Shown here piece after piece: positions 7,022-14,439 of a DNA stretch of 19,842 nt. Numbering within the stretch: the stretch's first letter is position 1; every line of letters starts with the position of its first letter. The stretch covers positions 1 to 19,842 of the forward strand of contig CAYOJD010000060.1 in NCBI GenBank assembly GCA_964404205.1, written 5' to 3'. The stretch is from CAZWBR01 sp964404205 (GTDB lineage Bacteria > Bacteroidota > Bacteroidia > Bacteroidales > Prolixibacteraceae). The notes beneath the pieces were generated by a model. The model was not told the DNA's origin. It did no database searches and worked only from the letters and a program-made list of their open reading frames with translations. A program made the position numbers and the translations under genes.

Positions 7022-7597
7022 GTGAAAAAAACAACACGCCATAATATTCTCGATGTCGCTTTGAGCGTTTTTTCGCACCGGGGCGTTATCCATACCACCA
7101 TGGACGATGTGGCAAAAGCATCGGGATACGGCAGGCGCACCCTTTACACCTACTTTAAAAACCGCGACGAACTCTTTGAAGAGGTCATCTTCAAAGAACG
7201 AAAAGTAATTATTGGCAAACTAAATACCGTGATAGGGCTAAATGCGCCTACCAACATCAAAATGGAAAACATCATGCTGGTGCACATGAATGTAATCGAA
7301 GATCTGGTCAACCGCAATGAATCTCTCCGTCAGGAATTTATCAAACGAAACGACCGGATAGACTATTATCGCTCCGAAATTGATAACCACGAAAAATATT
7401 GCATCGAATTTATCCTGAACGAAGGTTCGACCAACGGCACCTATACCCTCGCCGACCCGCAAACCACGGCATCCATTATCCTGAGCTCGCTGAAAGGCCT
7501 CGAAAAGATGTTTATCCTCGAAGGTTTCGGCACTCCGGCTATTGAAACACTGAAATTATTTAACAATATTATTTTAAAGGGAATAGAAACCCCATAA
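7022..7597 (+). CDS. TetR/AcrR-family transcriptional regulator
   Basis: This 191-residue protein has an N-terminal TetR helix-turn-helix (about residues 5-52). It is recognisable from NILDVALSVFSHRGVIHTTM, then DDVAKASGYGRRTLYTYFKNRDELF. The C-terminal ligand domain is divergent, as is normal, so the effector cannot be named. The start is GTG at 7022. There is no upstream in-frame ATG, and the family's usual N-terminus begins exactly there. The FabH-like gene follows 25 bp later on the same strand with no terminator between, so the two are probably co-transcribed. The regulator may control that enzyme in response to a fatty-acid-like ligand. A palindrome over its promoter suggests autorepression. 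Confidence 0.9.
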   Translation: MKKTTRHNILDVALSVFSHRGVIHTTMDDVAKASGYGRRTLYTYFKNRDELFEEVIFKERKVIIGKLNTVIGLNAPTNIKMENIMLVHMNVIEDLVNRNESLRQEFIKRNDRIDYYRSEIDNHEKYCIEFILNEGSTNGTYTLADPQTTASIILSSLKGLEKMFILEGFGTPAIETLKLFNNIILKGIETP

Positions 7598-7622
7598 CCA
7601 TCACCCATTTGATTTTTTGACC

Positions 7623-8573
7623 ATGAGAATGTTTATCAATGCCATATCACACTATGTCCCCGAACATCGTGTACCCAACGAATATTTCAAAAACGTTAAC
7701 GGATTGGATGACGAATGGATATTTGAACGCACCGGGATAAGGACCAGGTCGAAAGCCGGGAACGGTGAAAACACCAATACCATGGCCATTGAAGCTGTTC
7801 GCCGGGCCCTTCCCGACTTGCCCTACGACATCAAAGATATCGATCTGATTGTTGCCGCCTCCTACTCGCCCTACGATACCGTAGCCACCATCGGCCATGC
7901 CGTACAGCGCGAATTCAACATTCAGGAGGCACAGGTCGTTTTTGTTTCCTCGGCCTGCTCTTCACTGGTCAATGCGGTCGAAATTGTTGAAGGATATATC
8001 GCAACCGGAAAAGCATCAAGGGCACTGGTTGTCGCGTCGGAACACAATACCGCCTACAGCGACGAGACCTGTGCCAAAAGCGGCCACCTCTGGGGCGACG
8101 GGGCAACAGCCCTCTTTATCTCGGAAGAGGCCATCGGCAAAAAACCGGGCGAAATACTGAACATCTTTACCCGCGGACTGGGGCACATTGGCAAAGCCGA
8201 CGAGTCGGTTTATCTCCGTCCGGGAATTGACGGGCTGCAAATGCCCGACGGCCGCGATGTTTTTATCCATGCCTGTAACTTTATGCGGGTGGCGCTCGAA
8301 AAATCGCTCGAAGGTTGCAACCTCACCATCGACGACCTCGACCATGTGGTGCCCCATCAGGCCAACGACCGTATTATCACCAATCTGATGAAACAACTCA
8401 GCTTGCCTGCATCAAAGGTTTTCTCCAATATTAAAACGTTGGGCAATACCGGCTCGGCCAGCACCGGAATATGCCTGTCGCAGAACATCAACAAGATAGA
8501 CGATGATTCGATTGTTGGCATTACCGTTTTCGGCGGAGGCTATTCTGCCGGGGCAATGGTTATCCGGTTTTAA
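7623..8573 (+). CDS. Stand-alone 3-oxoacyl-ACP synthase III (KAS III/FabH-like)
   Basis: This is a thiolase-fold condensing enzyme of 316 residues when started at ATG 7623. An in-frame TTG at 7617 and ATG at 7629 are alternatives. The FabH catalytic triad is present at near-standard positions: C112 in VSSACSSL, H245 in VVPHQAND and N275 in TLGNTGSAS. It should join an acyl-CoA to malonyl-ACP or carry out a related acyl condensation. Features such as WIFERTGIRTR and LWGDGATALF are typical of the family. It is not beside other fatty-acid synthesis genes but directly behind a TetR regulator. This suggests a regulated or specialised second KAS III rather than the housekeeping FabH. Substrate length and role cannot be told from sequence. 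Confidence 0.88.
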   Translation: MRMFINAISHYVPEHRVPNEYFKNVNGLDDEWIFERTGIRTRSKAGNGENTNTMAIEAVRRALPDLPYDIKDIDLIVAASYSPYDTVATIGHAVQREFNIQEAQVVFVSSACSSLVNAVEIVEGYIATGKASRALVVASEHNTAYSDETCAKSGHLWGDGATALFISEEAIGKKPGEILNIFTRGLGHIGKADESVYLRPGIDGLQMPDGRDVFIHACNFMRVALEKSLEGCNLTIDDLDHVVPHQANDRIITNLMKQLSLPASKVFSNIKTLGNTGSASTGICLSQNINKIDDDSIVGITVFGGGYSAGAMVIRF

Positions 8574-8597
8574 CCTTCAAAACCATGCTTTCTAAAC

Positions 8598-8630
8598 AAT
8601 AATCCCGGCAATCACCGGGATTATTATTAT
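8598..8630 (+). terminator. Rho-independent terminator after the KAS III gene
   Basis: AATAATCCCGG (8598-8608) and CCGGGATTATT (8615-8625) form an 11-bp perfect stem with a CAATCA loop, followed by ATTAT. It lies 25 bp after the stop codon. The A/T-rich flanks pair symmetrically, so it may work in both directions. Confidence 0.75.
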
Positions 8631-8976
8631 CCTAATTCTCTTGCGTGCCACATTACGAATCAGGCAACTAAATTGTTCTGCCCAATTGGCCGTACATCCC
8701 TTTATCCGCCGGCCAACTGCAACCATCATGTTGCAGGGAGGTCCCGATAACCTTTTTGGGTATTTTCAACATCTGATTTTTTAAGCTGTTTATAAGTTCT
8801 ATAAATACTCTATTTGTATTGTTTAAGCACAGCAACAGCACAGATAGAGCACACAAATAGGACAAAAAGGATAGTTTTAATCTCTTTCACAACCCGGTTT
8901 CAACAGGTTGTAACCACAACTTAGTCATCTTTTTTATCGGCAGGATTTTCTATTTTAGTCGACAAACTGATAACAG
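8631..8976. other. Non-coding interval before the fucosidase gene
   Basis: No convincing gene is seen. A 7-bp hairpin CTGCAAC/GTTGCAG lies at 8717-8736. A spaced inverted repeat ACAACC (8889-8894)/GGTTGT (8906-8911) lies 66 bp before the fucosidase start. TATTTTAG (8951-8958) is a one-mismatch -7 element that would suit the fucosidase gene, but no matching -33 box is seen. Confidence 0.45.
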
Positions 8977-10299
8977 ATGAAAAAAATAGTTACAGTCCTG
9001 CTACTGTTCACTTTTGCAATGCAACTTTTTGGTCAACAACCCGATGATAAAGCAAACCGGATGAAATGGTTTGCCGAGGCCAAACTGGGCGTTTTTATTC
9101 ATTGGGGGATATATGCCGTTAACGGAATTGATGAAAGCTGGTCGTTTTATAATGGATATATTTCGCACAGCGACTATATGAAGCAACTCGATGGCTTTAC
9201 CGCGCAAAACTATCATCCGGCTGACTGGGCTACGCTGATAAAAGAGAGTGGTGCCCGCTATGCGGTAGTGACCACCAAGCATCACGATGGTGTGGCCCTG
9301 TGGAACAGCCAGTGCAACGGTCTGAATGTATTGCAGCAAACTCCTGCCAAAAGAGATTTGATTCGCCCTTTGGTTGACGAGTTAAAGAAGCATCAGCTGA
9401 AAGTGGGGCTTTACTATTCGTTGCTCGATTGGTCGCATCCCGATTACCCCAACAAAACCAAGATAGAAAAACGGTACGAAACCGATACGGTGAAATGGAA
9501 ACGGTTTGTCGATTTCAATTTTTGTCAACTGAAAGAGTTGTCTACCCAGTTTAAACCCGATTTATATTGGTTCGACGGCGATTGGGAACAGTCGGCGCGA
9601 CAATGGAAAGCGGCAGAACTGAGCCAGATGCTTCGCACGATAAATAAAAATGTAATTCTGAACAGCCGGATACAGGGATATGGCGACTATGCCACTCCCG
9701 AGCAAGGTGTGCCGGTTACCCGCCCCGACACTCCCTATTGGGAACTTTGCATGACCATGAACGACAGTTGGGGATTTCAGCCCAACGACACCAACTACAA
9801 AAGCACGGGGCAAATCATCAACATTTTAGTAGACTGTATCAGCAAAGGGGGTAACCTGTTACTCGACATTGGCCCTAAAGCCGACGGGACAATTGCCCCC
9901 GAACAGGTTCAACGGCTGAAGGGCCTTGGCCGCTGGACCCGCAAACATGCTGAAGCCATTTACGGCACACAAGCCGGTATCCCGGCCGAACACTTTTATG
10001 GGCCAACAGCGCTTAACGACACAGGCCACATCCTTTACCTCTATTTGCCTTACAAGCCCAATGGACCGGTTATGTTGAAGGGATTGAAAAACAGAATCAA
10101 CCGTATCTACGTGGTAGGCAACGGGACAAAGCTCAACTGGGAGGTCAAGATGAAACATTACTGGAGCCAGGTACCCGGGATAGTCTATATCGATGTTCCG
10201 GAAAAAGTACTAGACGAGGAGGTTACCGTTATAGCCATTTTACTCGACGGGAAGGTTGATTTGTATCGCGAAAAGGGGCAGGTGATTGATGCCAACTAA
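8977..10299 (+). CDS. Secreted alpha-L-fucosidase, GH29 family
   Basis: This 440-residue protein starts with a signal peptide (MKKIVTVLLLFTFAMQLFGQ, cleavage near residue 20). The GH29 TIM barrel follows, recognisable from KLGVFIHWGIYAV (36-48), VVTTKHHDGVALW (97-109) and LYWFDGDWE (196-204). The aspartate D200 is the expected catalytic nucleophile. The acid/base is not certain from sequence; E242 in TPEQG and E256 in YWELCM are candidates. The enzyme removes terminal alpha-L-fucose from host or plant glycans, probably in the periplasm or at the cell surface. A short C-terminal beta region (about 350-440) follows the barrel. No SusC/SusD pair is adjacent, so this is not an obvious polysaccharide utilisation locus. 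The next gene encodes an exported isomerase-like protein 165 bp downstream. Confidence 0.92.
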   Translation: MKKIVTVLLLFTFAMQLFGQQPDDKANRMKWFAEAKLGVFIHWGIYAVNGIDESWSFYNGYISHSDYMKQLDGFTAQNYHPADWATLIKESGARYAVVTTKHHDGVALWNSQCNGLNVLQQTPAKRDLIRPLVDELKKHQLKVGLYYSLLDWSHPDYPNKTKIEKRYETDTVKWKRFVDFNFCQLKELSTQFKPDLYWFDGDWEQSARQWKAAELSQMLRTINKNVILNSRIQGYGDYATPEQGVPVTRPDTPYWELCMTMNDSWGFQPNDTNYKSTGQIINILVDCISKGGNLLLDIGPKADGTIAPEQVQRLKGLGRWTRKHAEAIYGTQAGIPAEHFYGPTALNDTGHILYLYLPYKPNGPVMLKGLKNRINRIYVVGNGTKLNWEVKMKHYWSQVPGIVYIDVPEKVLDEEVTVIAILLDGKVDLYREKGQVIDAN

Positions 10300-10464
10300 A
10301 ATTTTGCAGCAGCACCCGGGTTGATGCGCAACATAAAATTCGGCATTGTTTAGATTTTTATATAGGTATAAGATACTTTATATTGATTTTGCTCATCGTT
10401 TGAATCAAAAAATCAGCTAAATTCGTACGATTTCACAAATTGACATCTTAAATTACCAATAAAA

Positions 10465-11328
10465 ATGAATCGGAGAAAAATGATTGGAACAGTTGCCGGT
10501 GCAGCGGCCGTTACTGCAACAGGTATCCCGTTTCAGGAAGTATTTGCAGGCCAACCTGCCGGGAAACTGAAAGGAAACATCCGCCATTCGGTAAGCCAAT
10601 GGCCATATGGGAATATTGCCCTGGAAGATTTCGCCAAAGCATGTGCCGGGATGGGTATCGAATCGATTGAACTGCTGAATGAAAAAGAGTGGGCTACCGT
10701 TAAAAAACATGGGCTGACCTGCGCCGTAGGTTATGCAACCGACTGGGGAATCCCTAAAGGGTTCAACCGTTTGGAGAACCACGATAAGCTGGTGGCCGAT
10801 TTCGAAGCCATGATACCCAAAGCAGCTGCAGCCGGTGTCCCCAACCTGATATGTTTCTCGGGGAACCGTGAAGGGCTAAGCGACAACGACGGGTTGATTA
10901 ACTGTGCCATCGGGCTTCGCCGGCTGATGCCTGTAGCCGAGAAACATGGCGTAACCATTATCATGGAGTTGCTCAACAGCATTGGCCATAAAGATTACCA
11001 ATGCGACCATACCGCCTGGGGCGCTGCCCTCTGCGAAATGGTCGGCTCAGAAAGGTTTAAACTGTTGTACGATGTATATCACATGCAGATCATGGAGGGG
11101 AACGTGATCGATACCATCAATAAATATCATCGTTACATTGGTCATTATCATACCGGTGGTGTGCCCGGTCGCAACGAAATAGACCAGACACAGGAACTGA
11201 ATTATCCGGCCATCATGAAAGCGGTTGTCGAAACCGGTTACAAAGGCTTTGTCGGTCAGGAGTTTGTTCCTTCGAAAGAAGATAAACTGGAATCGCTTCG
11301 CCAATGCATCCTAATTTGCGACGTATAG
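10465..11328 (+). CDS. Exported sugar isomerase/hydroxypyruvate isomerase-like TIM barrel
   Basis: This 287-residue protein belongs to the xylose-isomerase-like TIM barrel superfamily and resembles hydroxypyruvate isomerase (Hyi). Likely metal-site residues are E168 in IIMELLNS, D203 and H206 in LYDVYHMQ, H229 in GHYHTGG and E266 in VGQEFVPS, all in the expected order. The N-terminus MNRRKMIGTVAGAAAVTATG is a twin-arginine-like signal, so the protein is probably exported folded, with its metal bound. Cytosolic Hyi enzymes lack this. The real substrate may therefore be a sugar or keto-sugar in the periplasm rather than hydroxypyruvate. It follows the fucosidase gene on the same strand, but 165 bp apart, so a shared role is only a possibility. 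Confidence 0.82.
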   Translation: MNRRKMIGTVAGAAAVTATGIPFQEVFAGQPAGKLKGNIRHSVSQWPYGNIALEDFAKACAGMGIESIELLNEKEWATVKKHGLTCAVGYATDWGIPKGFNRLENHDKLVADFEAMIPKAAAAGVPNLICFSGNREGLSDNDGLINCAIGLRRLMPVAEKHGVTIIMELLNSIGHKDYQCDHTAWGAALCEMVGSERFKLLYDVYHMQIMEGNVIDTINKYHRYIGHYHTGGVPGRNEIDQTQELNYPAIMKAVVETGYKGFVGQEFVPSKEDKLESLRQCILICDV

Positions 11329-11385
11329 TATTCTGATAACCAAAAACTACCAAACTTCTTTTGTCTAACTAATATCCATTGAGCG

Positions 11386-11676
11386 ATGAACCTCTATGTA
11401 GGAAACCTTTACTATAGAATTAATGAGGATGATCTTCTCCGTATTTTCTCGGAGTATGGCAAAGTAGCGAGCGTACGCATTATTCGCGACCCTTATACCC
11501 GGCGGAGCAAAGGATACGGGTTTGTGGAAATGGAACACGACTACGAAGCCAACCGGGCGGTCGACAATGCATCGGGCCTGCTGCTCGAAGGGCGAAACCT
11601 GGTCGTGCTGTTTGCCAAGCCTGGCGGAAACAACGAGAATAACGATTATCAAAGACAACGGGGAAAAGTCAATTGA
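11386..11676 (+). CDS. Small RRM-domain RNA-binding protein
   Basis: This 96-residue protein is essentially a single RNA recognition motif. RNP2 is LYVGNL (3-8) and RNP1 is KGYGFVEM (42-49), with the aromatic residues needed for RNA stacking (Y4, Y44, F46). The usual last aromatic of RNP1 is methionine here. A short Asn/Gln/Arg-rich polar tail (about 80-96) follows. Proteins of this kind are found in Bacteroidota and cyanobacteria, where they act as global RNA binders or cold-responsive factors; that role is inferred here. The lipoprotein gene begins 31 bp downstream with no terminator between, so the two may be co-transcribed. Confidence 0.92.
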   Translation: MNLYVGNLYYRINEDDLLRIFSEYGKVASVRIIRDPYTRRSKGYGFVEMEHDYEANRAVDNASGLLLEGRNLVVLFAKPGGNNENNDYQRQRGKVN

Positions 11677-11707
11677 GTCAATTATCAAAATGTAAATTAC
11701 AACAAAG

Positions 11708-12802
11708 ATGAAGAAACTTCTCGCTATCATTTCGTTCCCGGTCATGATTCTGGCCTGTAGTCAGGCACCCAGCTACACCATCGAAGCCTCGATAGAAGGA
11801 TTATCCGATGGAAAGGTTTATTTGAAACAACGTGGGGCATCGGGCTGGGATACCGTTGACTCGACACAGGCAACCGGGGGCAAATTTACGTTCAACGGTG
11901 CAGTAACAACTCCCGAACAGTATGTTATTATGTCGGGCGAAACGGTCAGGGTTCCGCTTTTTATCGAAAACAGCAAGATTACCGTTGCGGGTAAAGCTGC
12001 CGAAGCAAAATCGATTACGGTAACCGGCTCGAAGGTTCAGGATGAATACAAAGCATTTGTTGCAACAACCGAAGCCCTTGGCGCAGAACAGGAGGCCATT
12101 TATAACCAATACAAAGAGGCCCGTCAGAAAGGCGACACTTCGGCCATGAAACCGCTCGAAGCCAAAATCGATTCGCTTGACGGCGTGATGAACAATCAAA
12201 ACAAGAAGTTTATCCTCGAAAACGGCTCATCATTTATTGCTCCTGTAATCCTGCAATCGGTACAGTATGGCATGGAAGCCGACGAACTGCAATCGTTTGT
12301 CAGCAAATTTTCGCCGGAAGTGATGCAAAGCAAGGCCGCCAAAAACCTGGCCGAAAGGGTTGCGCTATTGCAAACAGTAGCCGTTGGCCAGATTGCGCCT
12401 GATTTTACGATGAACGACTCTATCGGCACACCCGTAAAACTGTCGGATATCTATTCAAAGAATGAATTGACGCTGGTCGATTTTTGGGCATCGTGGTGCG
12501 GCCCTTGCCGTCGCGAAAACCCCAATGTAGTCAAGACTTTTGCCGAATATAATGGCAAAGGGTTTACCGTTCTGGGCGTATCGTGCGACAGCGACAAGGC
12601 CAAATGGCTCAAAGCCGTTAAAGACGACAAGCTGACCTGGAACCACGTGTCAGACCTGAAAGGCTGGGGCAACGAAGCGGCCAAACTCTACGGGGTCAAC
12701 TCCATTCCGTCAAACCTTCTGGTCGACAAGACCGGAAAAATCATTGCCAAAAACCTGAGAGAAGAGAAACTCCGCGAGACAATTGCCGGGTTATTGAAGT
12801 GA
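11708..12802 (+). CDS. TlpA-like thioredoxin-fold lipoprotein with DUF4369-type N-domain
   Basis: This 364-residue protein has a lipoprotein signal peptide (lipobox around ILAC, C17). A beta-rich DUF4369-like domain follows (about 23-115), then a helical linker (about 115-215), then a TlpA/AhpC-TSA thioredoxin domain (about 225-364). The redox motif WCGPC is at 263-267 and the cis-proline is P334 in NSIPSN; both are intact. It should act as a membrane-anchored thiol-disulfide oxidoreductase in the periplasm. Bacteroidota carry many such paralogues, often of unknown substrate. A strong terminator follows at 12827-12859. It sits close behind the RRM gene and may share its transcript. Confidence 0.9.
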   Translation: MKKLLAIISFPVMILACSQAPSYTIEASIEGLSDGKVYLKQRGASGWDTVDSTQATGGKFTFNGAVTTPEQYVIMSGETVRVPLFIENSKITVAGKAAEAKSITVTGSKVQDEYKAFVATTEALGAEQEAIYNQYKEARQKGDTSAMKPLEAKIDSLDGVMNNQNKKFILENGSSFIAPVILQSVQYGMEADELQSFVSKFSPEVMQSKAAKNLAERVALLQTVAVGQIAPDFTMNDSIGTPVKLSDIYSKNELTLVDFWASWCGPCRRENPNVVKTFAEYNGKGFTVLGVSCDSDKAKWLKAVKDDKLTWNHVSDLKGWGNEAAKLYGVNSIPSNLLVDKTGKIIAKNLREEKLRETIAGLLK

Positions 12803-12826
12803 TTGGATTGAACATTTTATCACACT

Positions 12827-12859
12827 AGGGCGTTCCTTTGGATGGAATGCCCTATTTTT
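12827..12859 (+). terminator. Rho-independent terminator after the TlpA-like gene
   Basis: AGGGCGTTCC (12827-12836) pairs with GGAATGCCCT (12844-12853) through ten pairs, one of them G-T, with a 7-nt loop TTTGGAT. It is followed by ATTTTTATT. Confidence 0.8.
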
Positions 12860-12869
12860 ATTATCTTTC
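12837..12869 (+). promoter_or_regulatory. Candidate promoter of the DUF2721 gene, inside the terminator
   Basis: TTTG (12837-12840) is followed after 21 nt by TATCTTTC (12862-12869), which matches TAnnTTTG except for the last base. The -33 box would be the loop of the preceding terminator. The start codon is 16 bp after the -7 element, giving a very short leader. Confidence 0.4.
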
Positions 12870-12885
12870 TGAAAAAGAAATTATT

Positions 12886-13287
12886 ATGATTGAAGAATTT
12901 ACACTCACCACGCCAGCATTGTTATTCTCGGCCATATCGCTGATTTTGTTGGCCTATACCAACCGCTTCCTGGGCTACGCTTCGCTGATAAGAGATTTGT
13001 ATGCCAAGTTTCAATCGAACCCTAACGAATTATTGCTGGGGCAGATTGCCAATCTTCGCAAAAGGCTTCACCTGACGCGCAACATGCAGATTTTAGGCGT
13101 ATCGAGCCTCTTTCTTTGTGTGTTTACAATGTTTCTGATTTTTATTGGCGAACCACTGATAGCCACCTGGTTTTTCGGGGTAGCGCTTCTGTTGCTGATT
13201 GCCTCGCTGGGACTTTCGATTTGGGAGATTCAGATTTCGGTGAAAGCCCTCGATCTGCATTTAAGCAATATGGAAGAGAAAAAGTAG
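12886..13287 (+). CDS. DUF2721-family membrane protein
   Basis: This 133-residue integral membrane protein opens with TTPALLFSAISLILLAYTNR (8-27), the recognisable first segment of the DUF2721 family. A polar helix-rich stretch follows (about 35-70). Then come two further membrane helices, about 70-90 and 92-113. The frame is open further upstream, to TTG at 12838. However, that extension would translate the terminator hairpin, and the ATG at 12886 gives the normal family N-terminus. The function of the family is not established. It stands alone between the terminator of the TlpA-like gene and the convergent cutC gene. Confidence 0.85.
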   Translation: MIEEFTLTTPALLFSAISLILLAYTNRFLGYASLIRDLYAKFQSNPNELLLGQIANLRKRLHLTRNMQILGVSSLFLCVFTMFLIFIGEPLIATWFFGVALLLLIASLGLSIWEIQISVKALDLHLSNMEEKK

Positions 13288-13305
13288 CGCAAGGATAAAC
13301 CAAAA

Positions 13306-13926
13306 TCAGAATGCAACCAGCCGGCGACCATGATAATCGGACGACGGAATGGCGGCTGCAATCTGTTCAAGATTCTCGTGGGTCACTTTACCGGCTACAA
13401 TAATCCGTGTGTGCGGGCCGGCTAGGGCAATCATCTGTCTGAGCGTTTCGGCCCCTTCGGCGGCTGTCGCTTTTCCACCGGAGGATAGGATCCGGTCGAT
13501 TCCCATAGCCCTCACCAAGGTCGTAGCTATCAATAAATCAGGGGCTTCGTCGATAGCCTTATGAAACGTGATTTGCATCGGCTTAGCCAATTGAACCAAC
13601 TCAGCAGTCACCGCAATATCGACTTCAGAAGAAGAGGTAAGCACGCCAAAAACAACCCCGTAAACGCCAAGCGACTTGCATACGGCAATATCCTCTTTCA
13701 TGATTTCGATTTCGGAAGACGAATAACAGAAGTTGCCCCCACGCGGACGGATCATCACCATTACCGGAACAGGCAAAGTATGCAAACATTGTTTGATGGT
13801 TCCGAACGAAGGGGTCGTTCCGCCAACGGTCAGGTTTTCGCAAAGTTCGATTCGGGTTGCACCACCTTTGACCGCATCAACGGCTTCGCTAAACGACTCC
13901 ACACAAACTTCCTTGATTGCTTCCAT
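13306..13926 (-). CDS. cutC: CutC-family TIM-barrel protein
   Basis: This 206-residue protein is of the CutC family (copper homeostasis CutC/PF03932). Characteristic segments are ATRIELCENLTVGGTTPSFG (23-42), MIRPRGGNFCYS (58-69), GVVFGVL (90-96), ITFHKAID (119-126) and DRILSSGGKATAAEG (144-158). It ends in the usual HGRRLV motif. The length is at the short end for the family but no core element is missing. CutC was linked to copper tolerance in E. coli, though a direct copper role is disputed and the enzyme activity is unknown. The gene converges with the DUF2721 gene (18-bp gap) and is divergent from the Dabb protein gene. A good -7 element lies just upstream. Confidence 0.9.
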   Translation of the reverse strand: MEAIKEVCVESFSEAVDAVKGGATRIELCENLTVGGTTPSFGTIKQCLHTLPVPVMVMIRPRGGNFCYSSSEIEIMKEDIAVCKSLGVYGVVFGVLTSSSEVDIAVTAELVQLAKPMQITFHKAIDEAPDLLIATTLVRAMGIDRILSSGGKATAAEGAETLRQMIALAGPHTRIIVAGKVTHENLEQIAAAIPSSDYHGRRLVAF

Positions 13927-13944
13927 ATCGAAATTTTATCCAGC

Positions 13945-13975
13945 CAAATGTAGCCACTTTTACCAAGTGTCGAAA
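13945..13975 (-). promoter_or_regulatory. Candidate promoter of cutC
   Basis: On the minus strand TACATTTG (13952-13945) matches TAnnTTTG exactly. TTTC (13975-13972) lies 19 nt upstream in place of the -33 TTTG, one mismatch. The start codon follows 18 bp after the -7 box. Confidence 0.55.
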
Positions 13976-14028
13976 ACATTTTTATACTTCGCCAAAAAAA
14001 CGGTAGATTAGCAAAAAAACGAAAACGA

Positions 14029-14436
14029 ATGGAACGACGTCAATTTATAGCCGGGGTCGGCGCAACAATTATTACTGCACCACTAATGACAACAGCAACT
14101 GTAACCAACCATGAATCTGGCGATTCAGCACTAAAAAACGGAGAAATCCAGCACATGGTAATTTTCGATTTGAAATATGAAAAAGGCTCAGCCGATGCGG
14201 CTCAATTTATTGCCGATGGACGACGAATCCTGAGTGCGATACCGGTTGTCCGTAATTTTCAGGCTTTCAGGCAGACCAGCCCCAAGAACGAATATACGTA
14301 TGGCTTCTCGATGGTCTTCAACAATAACGATGATTATCAAACCTACAACAACCATCCATTGCATGTCGATTTTGTAGAGAACCGGTGGAAGAAAGAGGTT
14401 ACCCGTTTTCTCGAAATCGATTTCGAAACGGCATAG
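14029..14436 (+). CDS. Exported Dabb (stress-responsive A/B barrel) domain protein
   Basis: This 135-residue protein begins MERRQFIAGVGATI, a twin-arginine-type signal followed by a hydrophobic stretch (to about residue 25). The rest matches a Dabb domain: IQHMVIFDLK near 40-49 with the typical early histidine H42, the alternating strands around VVRNFQAFR, and YGFSMVFNNNDDYQTYNNHPLH near 91-112. Dabb proteins are small dimeric ferredoxin-like barrels of varied or unknown function. Export by Tat suggests a periplasmic role. It is followed after 3 bp by the CYTH gene, so the two are surely co-transcribed. No specific activity can be assigned. Confidence 0.82.
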   Translation: MERRQFIAGVGATIITAPLMTTATVTNHESGDSALKNGEIQHMVIFDLKYEKGSADAAQFIADGRRILSAIPVVRNFQAFRQTSPKNEYTYGFSMVFNNNDDYQTYNNHPLHVDFVENRWKKEVTRFLEIDFETA

Positions 14437-14439
14437 GCT

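Noticed and set aside
6764..7093. Minus-strand open frame of 109 codons across the intergenic region
   Set aside because: It runs through the tetR promoter, the palindrome and the first HTH codons. The product shows no domain or credible start.
8717..8736. CTGCAAC/GTTGCAG hairpin as a terminator
   Set aside because: No T-run follows on either strand, and no nearby gene end needs one beyond the better stem at 8598-8630.
8668..8865. Minus-strand 65-codon frame before the fucosidase gene
   Set aside because: It has no family resemblance, promoter or conserved context. The interval is better read as non-coding.
12838..12885. N-terminal extension of the DUF2721 protein from a TTG codon
   Set aside because: It would translate the terminator hairpin and does not match the family N-terminus. 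The ATG at 12886 does.
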